A stretch of 64,000 nt of DNA, taken from the NCBI GenBank assembly GCA_036010905.1, contig DASCMH010000005.1, positions 1-64,000 of the forward strand, in the 5' to 3' direction. Below are positions 55,633-63,828 of the stretch, one piece after another; the first letter of the stretch is position 1; every line of letters starts with the position of its first letter. Below the pieces are notes generated by a model. That model saw nothing but the letters and a program-made list of their open reading frames with translations, was not told the DNA's origin and did not search any database. A program made the position numbers and the translations under genes. Source of the DNA: SMWD01 sp002729875. Lineage in GTDB: Bacteria > Pseudomonadota > Gammaproteobacteria > Steroidobacterales > GCA-2729495.

Positions 55633-57072
55633 ATGTGGATACGCAAAAATCATAAGGATCGCCTGAGCGGGAAGAACCTGCCACTACCGACGCAGGTCAT
55701 ATCGAATGAGGAATTCGAGCCGATGCCGCAAACGGTGGATCAAAAAACGGTCGAAAGCCTGATCCTCGAAATGGCTGATGAGTATGGCCGCCGGCTCGGG
55801 CTGTCCCGGCGCACATTTTTACAAACAAGCGGCGGTATGGCCGCTGCGTTTCTGGCCATGAACCGCGTGTTCGGCGAGTCCTTCAAGGTCGCGGAGGCTG
55901 AGATCCTGGAACCCGAAGCGTTTGCCGAACGATGGCCGAAGGATCAGTTCATCTTCGATGTCCAAACTCACCATGTCAAAGACAGTATGGCGGGACCGGC
56001 CATGTTCCGAAAAATGACCGGCAAGCTCGGTCTGAATCCGGAACTTGCTGGCGTTAAACCGGCCCCGGACACGCTACACCGGACGAATTATTTCAAGGAA
56101 ATTTTCTTTGACAGCGACACGGTCATGGCGATGATCACCGGCGCCGTCATCGGCCCGAAAGAACTCCATGCCTTACCCGCTGAAGAAATGGTCAAGACCC
56201 GTAACCTGATCAACGAGGCTGCCGGCTCGCAACGTATGCTCAGTCACGGTCTTGGTGACCCAACGCTCGACAACGCGCTTGAAGACTGTGAGTACCAGGT
56301 CAAGGAACTCGGTATCGACGCAATGAAGTTTTACTCGGGTAATCCGACCGGGCCGTGGCGGCTTGATGATGAAAAAATCGCCTACCCATATTTTGAAAAA
56401 TGTCAGGAACTTGGCATCAAGAACCTGAGCTTTCACAAAGGATTGCCGATGCCCGGCAAGGTGCCGGCCGGAAAACCGAAAGGGTTTTACTGGATGCCGG
56501 ACGATATCCCTGTGGCTGCGAAAGATTTTCCGGATCTTAACTTCATCATTTACCACTCGGCGATGGAGCACATGGTCTCGACGCTGCCGCCCGGCAAGTC
56601 AGGGATGGATGACAACGGTTATATTCCATGGACGACTGATCTGGTCAAATCAGTAAAGGAAGACCCGTCACTGACAAATATTTATGCAGAGCTGGGAACC
56701 GTGTTCGCATTCTCGGTCATCACGCACCCGGAAATCTGTGGCCACTTGCTTGGCCAGTTATTCGACGGCTTCGGCGCCGAACGAATTCTGTGGGGTACCG
56801 ACTGCATCTGGTGGGGCTCGCCACAATGGCTGATCGAATCGTTCCGACGCTTCCAGATTCAGGAGAGCCTGCGTGACCAGTTCGGCTACAAAGAGATCAC
56901 CGATGCACAGCGGGACATTATCTTCGGCAAAAACGCCGCCGGACTGTATGGCATCGACATCGACGCCGTACTCAAGGCCATCCCCGGCGACAAGCTGACA
57001 CAGATGAAAACCGCTTACCAGGAAGCCGGGCCACAACCGAGTAACACGACTTACGGCTGGGTACTGGCCTAG
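55633..57072 (+). CDS. Tat-dependent amidohydrolase-family (amidohydrolase 2-like) protein
   Basis: This is a 479-residue protein with a twin-arginine motif LSRRTFLQTSGGMAAAF at residues 58-74, unusually far from the start. The ATG at 55633 has AGGAG ten bases upstream; an inner ATG at 55723 would shorten the leader. The metal site reads FDVQTHHVKD, so the first His of the usual HxH is Gln. Later candidates are SFHKGL, IIYHSAMEH and ILWGTDCIWWG with the catalytic Asp. Relatives are hydrolases or decarboxylases. The cytochrome gene follows after five bases. Confidence 0.8.
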   Translation: MWIRKNHKDRLSGKNLPLPTQVISNEEFEPMPQTVDQKTVESLILEMADEYGRRLGLSRRTFLQTSGGMAAAFLAMNRVFGESFKVAEAEILEPEAFAERWPKDQFIFDVQTHHVKDSMAGPAMFRKMTGKLGLNPELAGVKPAPDTLHRTNYFKEIFFDSDTVMAMITGAVIGPKELHALPAEEMVKTRNLINEAAGSQRMLSHGLGDPTLDNALEDCEYQVKELGIDAMKFYSGNPTGPWRLDDEKIAYPYFEKCQELGIKNLSFHKGLPMPGKVPAGKPKGFYWMPDDIPVAAKDFPDLNFIIYHSAMEHMVSTLPPGKSGMDDNGYIPWTTDLVKSVKEDPSLTNIYAELGTVFAFSVITHPEICGHLLGQLFDGFGAERILWGTDCIWWGSPQWLIESFRRFQIQESLRDQFGYKEITDAQRDIIFGKNAAGLYGIDIDAVLKAIPGDKLTQMKTAYQEAGPQPSNTTYGWVLA

Positions 57073-57077
57073 AAAGC

Positions 57078-57488
57078 ATGAATATGAAATCTATCAAGCT
57101 ACTGGGTATTACTGCACTGTTCTGTATCGGCGGACTTGCGGCGCAGGCTGCTGACCAGCCGGCACTTGAAACCAACAACTGCGCCGCAACCGGCAACCTG
57201 CGCGGCGATGCCCCGGCGGGTGAGGACGTACACCTTGAGTATTGCGCCGATTGCCATGGCTACGACGGCAAGGCCGAAGTTATTGTCATGCATATGGATG
57301 AACCGCCGCATGACCAGACTGATGTCGGCTACATGCAGAAACTGAATGACCAGTTTCTCTACCTGGCCATCTGCAAAGGCGGTGAGGCGATCGGAAAATC
57401 GCTGGTGATGCCCGGCTGGGGTGACCTGTTAACAGATCAGGAAATTCGTGATCTTATCGCGTGGATCCGGACATTTTCAGGTACCTGA
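57078..57488 (+). CDS. Periplasmic class I cytochrome c
   Basis: The 136-residue protein has a signal peptide (ITALFCIGGLAAQA), one heme site CADCH and a probable axial Met in SLVMPGWGDLL, and ends with LIAWIRTFSGT. It is the size of a one-heme electron carrier. Position between the amidohydrolase and the PQQ dehydrogenase marks it as the dehydrogenase's electron acceptor. Confidence 0.9.
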   Translation: MNMKSIKLLGITALFCIGGLAAQAADQPALETNNCAATGNLRGDAPAGEDVHLEYCADCHGYDGKAEVIVMHMDEPPHDQTDVGYMQKLNDQFLYLAICKGGEAIGKSLVMPGWGDLLTDQEIRDLIAWIRTFSGT

Positions 57489-57544
57489 CAAAAAAGATCC
57501 GGTCCTCTTTTTCTTGGTGCGGCAATCACGTGGATATCAGCACC

Positions 57545-59521
57545 ATGATTAAAAAAAGGACTCTGACCCCGATCCTGCTGCTGATTCTAAGCGCCTCAAT
57601 CGTACAGTCAGAAGACTGGACGTATTACGGATTCGATCAGGGCGGCACACGGTTCTCCCCTTTGCAGCAGATTGACCGGAGCAATGTCACAAACCTCGAA
57701 GTTGCATGGACACACCGCTACGGCGATCTCCCCAGGTATGCGGATCGAAGCCAGTTCGCCGGTTATCACACCACACCGATCCTGTTACCTGCAGCAGCCG
57801 GCAGATCGCTGGTTTTATGCACTCCGTTCAGCCGGGTCATCGCCCTTGACCCGGCAACCGGCAAAGAACGCTGGAATCATGCGCCGGAACTCGATTTGCC
57901 TGAAATTCCGACCCGGCTCAAGTGCCTGGGTGTTGCTTACTGGCAGGATTCGCAAGCCACTCAGGGTCAGTCCTGCGCACATAGAATCATCTTTGGCACC
58001 CACGACCGACGCATTATCGCTGTCGATGCGACAACCGGCACGCTGTGCCCCGGCTTCGGTGATAGCGGACAGGTCGACGTCAATCCCTTGATTGCTGCGG
58101 CAACTCCGGCGCATCCGGATCCGGCCGGAACGACTTTTTCAGCGCCCCCTGTCATCGTCAACGGCGTGGTTGTGATCGGCAACATCAACAACATGAAAAA
58201 CCAGTTTGCGAATGCCCCAAGCGGTGCAATTCGTGCGTTCGATGCCCGCAGCGGTAAATTCCTGTGGAGCTTCGATCCGGTACCCCGCAATGCAGACGAC
58301 CCGCAGGCAAAAAACTGGACACCAGGTGCCCTGGCCACGACAGGCGGGGGAAATGCGTGGACCGTGCTATCGGCGGATGAAGAACGTGACCTGGTATTCA
58401 TTCCGACCTCGAGTGCATCGCCAAATTTTTTCGGCGGTACACGACCCGGTGACAATCGATACGCTAACTCGGTCGTAGCGCTGCAGGCTGCAACCGGTGA
58501 AGTAGCATGGCATTTCCAGCACATCCATCACGATGTCTGGGACTGGGATACACCAGCGGCGCCGATGCTTGTCGATATCACTCGTGACGGGCAAACCATT
58601 CCGGCTGTTGTGCAATTAACCAAACAGGGCTACGTGTTTGTCCTGCATCGTGACACTGGCGTGCCCCTGTTTGAGGTTGTCGAACGCCCGGTCCCTACTG
58701 ACGGCGTACCCGGTGAAGTCCTGTCGCCAACCCAGCCTTTCCCGGTCAAGCCCCCGGCGTTGATGAAAACCGGCATCGAACCCGAAGATGCCTGGGGGCT
58801 GACCTTCTGGGATCGCGGTAAATGCCGTGAACAAATCGAGACCGCGCGTCACGGCGACATCTTCACACCACCGAGCACCAAGGGCTGGATCATGTATCCA
58901 AGCACGGCCGGTGGGCCGAACTGGGGTGGCGGAGCCTTCGACCCGGGACGCAACCTGGTGGTGACCAATGTATCAAAGGTTGGGCTTTGGCTGCGCTTGT
59001 TGCCGCAAACGGAAATTGATCCGACAGCTCCCTTCGATGCCGCGGCCGGTGCACCGATGGGACCACCGGCGCCAATCCGGGGTACGGACTATGCGTTGGA
59101 GCAAAGAATATTTTTAAGCCCGATATATAACCCGTGCACGCCACCGCCATGGTCCAGTCTCGTTGCTGTCGATGTCGCCGAAGGCAGCATTGCCTGGGAC
59201 GTACCCCTCGGCACAATTGAAAAACTGTCACCGGTACCGATTCCGTTGAAATGGGGATCACCGAATGCCGGTGGTCCGATCATCACCGCCGGCGGCCTGG
59301 TGTTTATCGGCGCGACCGCCGATCACAAATTTCGGGCTTTTGATATCGATAGCGGTGACGAGATCTGGGTCACCGAAACCCCGAGCGCATCGCACTCAAC
59401 ACCGATGACCTACACAGCAGACGGCCGGCAATTTGTAGTCATTGCATCCGGCGGCCATATGTTCATCAACCCGGGCGCCATCGATGACTGGCTCGTAGCC
59501 TATGCACTGCCGATTGATTAG
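57545..59521 (+). CDS. PQQ-dependent (quinoprotein) dehydrogenase
   Basis: About 658 residues from MIKKRTLTPILLLILSASIV, a cleavable signal, so it is a soluble periplasmic enzyme. PQQ-propeller motifs recur: WTYYGFDQGGTRFSPLQQI, the diagnostic HHDVWDWDTPAAPML, YPSTAGGPNWGGGAFDP and GGLVFIGATADHKFRAFD. It belongs to the group related to glucose and quinate dehydrogenases, without their membrane domain. It would oxidise an alcohol, aldehyde or sugar and reduce the cytochrome c encoded 56 bases upstream. The substrate cannot be read from sequence. Confidence 0.92.
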   Translation: MIKKRTLTPILLLILSASIVQSEDWTYYGFDQGGTRFSPLQQIDRSNVTNLEVAWTHRYGDLPRYADRSQFAGYHTTPILLPAAAGRSLVLCTPFSRVIALDPATGKERWNHAPELDLPEIPTRLKCLGVAYWQDSQATQGQSCAHRIIFGTHDRRIIAVDATTGTLCPGFGDSGQVDVNPLIAAATPAHPDPAGTTFSAPPVIVNGVVVIGNINNMKNQFANAPSGAIRAFDARSGKFLWSFDPVPRNADDPQAKNWTPGALATTGGGNAWTVLSADEERDLVFIPTSSASPNFFGGTRPGDNRYANSVVALQAATGEVAWHFQHIHHDVWDWDTPAAPMLVDITRDGQTIPAVVQLTKQGYVFVLHRDTGVPLFEVVERPVPTDGVPGEVLSPTQPFPVKPPALMKTGIEPEDAWGLTFWDRGKCREQIETARHGDIFTPPSTKGWIMYPSTAGGPNWGGGAFDPGRNLVVTNVSKVGLWLRLLPQTEIDPTAPFDAAAGAPMGPPAPIRGTDYALEQRIFLSPIYNPCTPPPWSSLVAVDVAEGSIAWDVPLGTIEKLSPVPIPLKWGSPNAGGPIITAGGLVFIGATADHKFRAFDIDSGDEIWVTETPSASHSTPMTYTADGRQFVVIASGGHMFINPGAIDDWLVAYALPID

Positions 59522-59530
59522 GGCAGGAGC

Positions 59531-59746
59531 GTAAACCTCAGCCAACTGAAATATTTCCCTGCCATTGTCGACCAGGGCGACTGTTGTCACGCCACTGACG
59601 TAGCGCTTGGTTAATCTCCGGCTGCGAGCCTGTCACGCAAAGATCTTGAGGACGAACTCAACGGAATACAGGGTATCGGCCTGCGCTTATCGGACTGGCT
59701 GCACAACCGCCCGGCTGATACAGAGCTGAATTTTGGCTCGCAATGA
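59531..59746 (+). pseudogene. Remnant of a LysR-type regulator (HTH region only)
   Basis: Read in the frame beginning at 59531, the sequence gives VNLSQLKYFPAIVDQGD, a stop (TAA), then SPAASLSRKDLEDELNG. This is the LysR N-terminal pattern in decayed form (NLSQLKYF-AIVDQGSF ... SQPALSRQ-DLEDELG). The expected start codon reads GTA, an in-frame stop breaks the helix-turn-helix, and the effector domain is gone (frame ends at 59746). The rest of the 425-base stretch to 59946 holds no gene I can see. It probably once regulated the PQQ cluster. Confidence 0.75.
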
Positions 59747-59946
59747 CCATAGGGTGATCGCAAGAATTCACGAAAGTTTGGCAAAACCTCCGGACATACC
59801 GTTAATATAGGGTCTTGATGTGTGGAGTTACTGATCGAACTGAAGCAGGTAACGAGATAAAAAAGGTAGGTCTGCTTTTTCTAGACAGGTATCCGCAGCC
59901 TAAACAGTTTGATTGATGTGTTAGTGCTTTGAGGAGTCAATTTGTT

Positions 59947-60318
59947 ATGAGAAAAATGTTAAGTCTGTTTATTTTTACGGTTGCTCTAATGAGCTCTGGA
60001 AACGTATTTGCCGGTGCCCACGATGGTGGCGGCGGTGCCGCAGCTTCCGGTGACGGCCACTGTAACTACACCATGGAAAACATGTTTGCCGGACCTTTCA
60101 AGGTCTGCCGGATGCCTACTGATGCAGCCGGTTGTGAAGAACTCGGCAATACAGACGACAACGCCGATGCCGTATCCGGTGACGGCGCCTGCCCTGCCGA
60201 GGGTGCTGTGGGTACCTGCGACATGGGCGATGTCAAGGAAGTGTATTACGAAGGTGATCCAGGCGGTCTCGAAATTGGCTGTGGATTCCAGAGCGGCGAA
60301 TGGATTAGCGCTGAATAA
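59947..60318 (+). CDS. Small secreted cysteine-rich protein, unknown
   Basis: About 123 residues with signal peptide LFIFTVALMSSGNVFAGA. The mature part is acidic and Gly/Ala-rich, with six cysteines (HCNYT, KVCRM, GCEEL, ACPAE, TCDMG, GCGFQ), enough for three disulfides. No family recognised. It stands alone with a good terminator behind it. The start is ATG at 59947 (MRKMLSLF), not the upstream in-frame TTG. Confidence 0.7.
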   Translation: MRKMLSLFIFTVALMSSGNVFAGAHDGGGGAAASGDGHCNYTMENMFAGPFKVCRMPTDAAGCEELGNTDDNADAVSGDGACPAEGAVGTCDMGDVKEVYYEGDPGGLEIGCGFQSGEWISAE

Positions 60319-60341
60319 ACTCTGGCCTGAAGCTACATAAC

Positions 60342-60372
60342 AAAAAGGCAGACGCAAGTCTGCCTTTTTTTA
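60342..60372 (+). terminator. Intrinsic terminator after the cysteine-rich protein
   Basis: A perfect 12-bp stem, AAAAAGGCAGAC/GTCTGCCTTTTT, with loop GCAA and a T-run. It lies about 25 bases after the stop. Its A-run also lets it act on the opposite strand for the phosphate transporter operon. Confidence 0.92.
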
Positions 60373-60412
60373 TACCCTCGTGAAGAAGATCAGAATATTT
60401 TCTGTAACAGGA

Positions 60413-61666
60413 TCAAATAAAAATAAACTCTAACAGATAAAAGAACAAAATCGAAAGAATGGCGCCGGCAGGGATCGTAATAAGCCATGACATGAAGATT
60501 CGCCCGACGACACTCAAATCAATCGCAGATATACCGCGCGCCATACCGACACCCAGGACAGCACCAACCAACGTATGCGTTGTGGAGACTGGTATGCCGG
60601 TACCGGAAGCAATGACGATTGTTGTTGCAGCAGCAAGCTCAGCAGCAAAACCGCGGCTTGGCGTGAGGTGAGTAATTTTCTTGCCAACCGTCGCAATCAC
60701 GTGGCGGCCGAATGTCGCCAGACCAACGACAATTCCCATACCACCAAGTAACAGTATCCAGATCGAAACCGGCGCACTCTGAGTCACCTCGCCTTCCTGG
60801 GCAATACTTATAACAGCCGCAACAGGACCGATTGCATTCGCCACATCATTTGAACCATGCGCAAAGGCCATGCCGCAGGCGGTTACAACCATCAGCACCG
60901 CAAATACCCGTTCGACCGTAAAGTAATGAAATTTCTTTTCGGCTTTGCGGTTTGGTTGAATGCGCTGAATGAAGAATTTACCGATAACTGCAACGATGAG
61001 GCCGCAACCCATTGCTATCAAATAAGTTTCTATTAGCGATAAGTCCGAACCAGCAGCAACATGCTTAAGGCCCTTGAGCATGGTTACCAGCGCAATCATA
61101 AAAACGGCCAGAAAGATGTAGAACGGCACGTAGCGCTTGGCTCTAACAAGCGGATCCGGGCGCGACAGGATCAGCCACTGAACCGAATTGAACAACAGGA
61201 AAGACAGGATTCCAGCGATCAATGGCGAAGCCACCCAACTGGCAACGATGGCGCCAACCTTTCCCCACTGCACCGAATTCAAACCAATTCCGACCATTGC
61301 AAAGCCGATAATTGCACCAACAATCGAATGTGTTGTCGACACAGGCCAGCCACGCCATGATGCGATCAACAACCACACGCCGGCCGCCAGCAACGCAGCG
61401 AGCATACCCATAACCAGGATTTCCGGGTTGCTCAGCGCATCGGTGTCAATGATGCCTTTGCGGATGGTTTTGGTGACCTCGCCACCGGCCAGCACCGCGC
61501 CCGAAAACTCGAATATAGCCGCAATGATCACCGCCTGCTTGACGGTGATGGCTCGTGAACCAATCGATGTCGCCATCGCGTTCGCAACATCGTTGGCACC
61601 AATGCCCCAGGCCATAAACAGGCCAAAAAATGCAGCCAGCGTGATATAAATCAGCGCATGATCCAT
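60413..61666 (-). CDS. pit: Inorganic phosphate transporter, Pit family
   Basis: The 417-residue protein has about ten to twelve spans and the two internally repeated PHO-4 motifs: GIGANDVANAMATSIGSRA with WPVSTTHSIVGAIIG, and FAHGSNDVANAIGPVAA with PVSTTHTLVGAVLG. It imports metal-phosphate with protons. DUF47 partner gene is 10 bases upstream. Confidence 0.96.
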   Translation of the reverse strand: MDHALIYITLAAFFGLFMAWGIGANDVANAMATSIGSRAITVKQAVIIAAIFEFSGAVLAGGEVTKTIRKGIIDTDALSNPEILVMGMLAALLAAGVWLLIASWRGWPVSTTHSIVGAIIGFAMVGIGLNSVQWGKVGAIVASWVASPLIAGILSFLLFNSVQWLILSRPDPLVRAKRYVPFYIFLAVFMIALVTMLKGLKHVAAGSDLSLIETYLIAMGCGLIVAVIGKFFIQRIQPNRKAEKKFHYFTVERVFAVLMVVTACGMAFAHGSNDVANAIGPVAAVISIAQEGEVTQSAPVSIWILLLGGMGIVVGLATFGRHVIATVGKKITHLTPSRGFAAELAAATTIVIASGTGIPVSTTHTLVGAVLGVGMARGISAIDLSVVGRIFMSWLITIPAGAILSILFFYLLEFIFI

Positions 61667-61676
61667 TAACCAGACC

Positions 61677-62351
61677 TCAGTGAGAAAGCAATAATTCCAG
61701 TCGCCGACCGATACGCTCGGCCATATCGCCGATTTTTCCGATCAACTCAATTATCTGGTACAAAAAAATGACATCAACAGGGGGCAGGTCATTCTCCAGC
61801 TTAAAAAGCTCTTCACGTACTTTTGCCTGCATCTCGTCAGTCTCATTTTCGATCACATCGAGTTCACCTACGAGCCTTTCCACGAAATCTGCTTCCGCGC
61901 CGCGAAACCCGGTGTTATAGAGTTCATCGAGTTCACGGACGCTCTTACGAGCTTTCTTCGCAGCGGCACAGTTACGCTGCACAAACTCCATGAAACTGGC
62001 GCATAGCTTTTCCGGGATAATCATTTTACGGCCCACCACGAGACCCGAGATATCGCGAACCGTATTTGCAATCTGATCCTGCGCCCACAACAAGTTAAGC
62101 AGATCTTCCCGGGGGACGGGCATAAACATACTTTTCGGCAACTGACCGCGAATCTGTTTTTTTAACTCATCAGCCTCTTGCTCAAGTTCAACAATCTGGC
62201 CACGCCACTTGTCGACTTCCTCCCATTCCTGCTCCATTGTTTTCTCGATAAACGGCAAGAGCGCCTGGGCGGCCTTGAAACAAACTTCCATGTGATGCTG
62301 CATCGGTGCAACAGGAGAATCACCAAATATTTTTGAAATGTAATTTGCCAA
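61677..62351 (-). CDS. DUF47/TIGR00153 PhoU-like protein (Pit accessory)
   Basis: The 224-residue helical protein (EQEADELKKQIRGQLPKSMF; VELDELYNTGF-like; VIENETDEMQAKVREELFKL) matches the PhoU-like DUF47 family that accompanies Pit transporters and is thought to regulate them. It forms the first gene of the pit operon. Confidence 0.92.
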   Translation of the reverse strand: MANYISKIFGDSPVAPMQHHMEVCFKAAQALLPFIEKTMEQEWEEVDKWRGQIVELEQEADELKKQIRGQLPKSMFMPVPREDLLNLLWAQDQIANTVRDISGLVVGRKMIIPEKLCASFMEFVQRNCAAAKKARKSVRELDELYNTGFRGAEADFVERLVGELDVIENETDEMQAKVREELFKLENDLPPVDVIFLYQIIELIGKIGDMAERIGRRLELLLSH

Positions 62352-62493
62352 TGAACTGCCCTCCCATGGATATGCCCTTTAAATAAAGGGCGCGCATGAT
62401 TGCAAGTCAAATTTTGCGTATGGTACAGGAATGCCTGAATAGTGAAACATTAAATATGACTACCGTATATCGTGAGCAGATTGACGACTAAAC

Positions 62494-62565
62494 AAGAAGG
62501 CGGCCACACAGGGCGGCCGTCATTAACTCTCCTGTTAAAGCAACAAGGAGATATACATTGACAAA
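62494..62565. other. Leader region: incomplete GGCGGCC repeat and a strong Shine-Dalgarno
   Basis: Between the pit operon and the Rieske gene, AAGAAGGCGGCC occurs at 62494-62505 and again inside the terminator at 62567. CGGCC...GGCCG (62501-62519) is a small inverted repeat. AAGGAGATATACAT (62545-62558) is an ideal ribosome site before a TTG that opens 22 codons to 62626. I do not call that a gene. The pit promoter must also lie in 62352-62494. Confidence 0.4.
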
Positions 62566-62597
62566 AAAGAAGGCGGCCCATAAGGGCCGCCTTCTTT
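62566..62597 (-). terminator. Bidirectional intrinsic terminator after the Rieske gene
   Basis: A perfect 14-bp stem, AAAGAAGGCGGCCC/GGGCCGCCTTCTTT, with loop ATAA. It lies 26 bases after the Rieske stop and is flanked by A and T runs, so it works on both strands. Confidence 0.9.
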
Positions 62598-62622
62598 ACT
62601 CGCTTTTGATTATGCTCCTGAT

Positions 62623-63828
62623 CTAGGCTGCATTCTCAATTTTCTTGCGCTCGATGCGATTCTTGATGCGCGGAATTTCATCCAGCACCCAGTTACCAGA
62701 GGTTCGCCGTCCCGGACACGGAATGGCATACGCCGTACCGATACCGTTGCTACGGTTGAACTCATCCATATCGATACGCCAACCCATATTGTCGAATTTC
62801 TCGAGCCAGTCACGATAAGCCACGATCGCCTTGTCGGCCGGCATCAGGACTTCCTTGGTCGAACTCAGCGGGGTCCGAACCGGGGAGAGTTCATCCAGAA
62901 TCTGGATGTCCTGACCTGCGATGACCGCGTTGCGCACGTGGATCGCCTCGTTATTCTTCGGATCCAGGATGAAATTGCGCATATTCAGGAAGAAGATCTT
63001 GGTCCGATTCTCATCCACCGGTTGTTCGAAGAAATACTGCCGGAACATCTTGTCTTCGGTAAGATTGATATACGTCGGCATGATGTTCGGACCGTAGGTG
63101 CCGCCACCGGCAAATATCTTGCTCCGCTCGGTCTTCGAATCACCCCACGGCGTATCCTCATCAGGCGCTGTTTCATCACCTTTCTGTGGCAGCGGCGGTG
63201 AATCAAACTGGTGCATAAACCAGAAACCCCAACCCTGCCGGTGATCCTCGGTCTCGTAGTCGTTCACCTTGTAGGTTTTGCGGTTCACGCCTTGATGGCC
63301 ATGAGTCGGATGGACGAACTCATTATGTGCCGGATCCAGTCCGTTCTCGATCGAACGCTCGTAGTAATACGGCACATCCAGTACCAGGATGTCATTAGCT
63401 CTCCAGCCTTCCTGACCGTACTCCTCAACTTCCAGCAGCGGTGGGCGGGATTCTTCAGGCTCATCACCCAGAAAAGCAAACACGATGCCGTATTTCTCCT
63501 CAACCGGGTAGGAATCAACCTTGGCGCGCGGCGGTGTTTTAGTGCCATAACCAATCGACGGGATATTCTTACACTCACCGTCTCCGCCAAATTCCCAACC
63601 ATGGTATGGGCAGACAACGCAGCCATCGATAATGCGAGGCGCGCTACCCATGGACCATGGGCCGCCCAACGAAGCACCACGGTGTGTACACGTATCGCTT
63701 AGAACACGTGCCTCACCATCCTGATCCCGAAATGCGACAAGATTAGCACCAAGAACCTTAACCTTTTCAGGCATCTCGTGGCCCAACTCATCACTTTTAA
63801 TAATCGGATACCAAAAATTGATATACAT
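62623..63828 (-). CDS. Rieske non-heme iron oxygenase, alpha subunit
   Basis: The 401-residue protein has a Rieske [2Fe-2S] site CTHRGASLGG...CPYHGWEF (C47, H49, C73, H76) and a mononuclear iron site in NGLDPAHNEFVH (N162, D165, H168, H173). It resembles the single-subunit Rieske oxygenases that act on aromatic or steroid-like substrates. No reductase or ferredoxin gene is adjacent, so the electron donor must come from elsewhere. GGGAG precedes the ATG. It ends in a strong terminator, and the region to the window edge holds short inverted repeats (63842-63859; 63871-63885) that may be regulatory. Confidence 0.93.
   Translation of the reverse strand: MYINFWYPIIKSDELGHEMPEKVKVLGANLVAFRDQDGEARVLSDTCTHRGASLGGPWSMGSAPRIIDGCVVCPYHGWEFGGDGECKNIPSIGYGTKTPPRAKVDSYPVEEKYGIVFAFLGDEPEESRPPLLEVEEYGQEGWRANDILVLDVPYYYERSIENGLDPAHNEFVHPTHGHQGVNRKTYKVNDYETEDHRQGWGFWFMHQFDSPPLPQKGDETAPDEDTPWGDSKTERSKIFAGGGTYGPNIMPTYINLTEDKMFRQYFFEQPVDENRTKIFFLNMRNFILDPKNNEAIHVRNAVIAGQDIQILDELSPVRTPLSSTKEVLMPADKAIVAYRDWLEKFDNMGWRIDMDEFNRSNGIGTAYAIPCPGRRTSGNWVLDEIPRIKNRIERKKIENAA

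Noticed and set aside
59778..59808. TTGGCA and TAATAT as the promoter of the cysteine-rich protein gene
   Set aside because: The spacer is 19 bases and the gene start is about 140 bases away; plausible but not supported.
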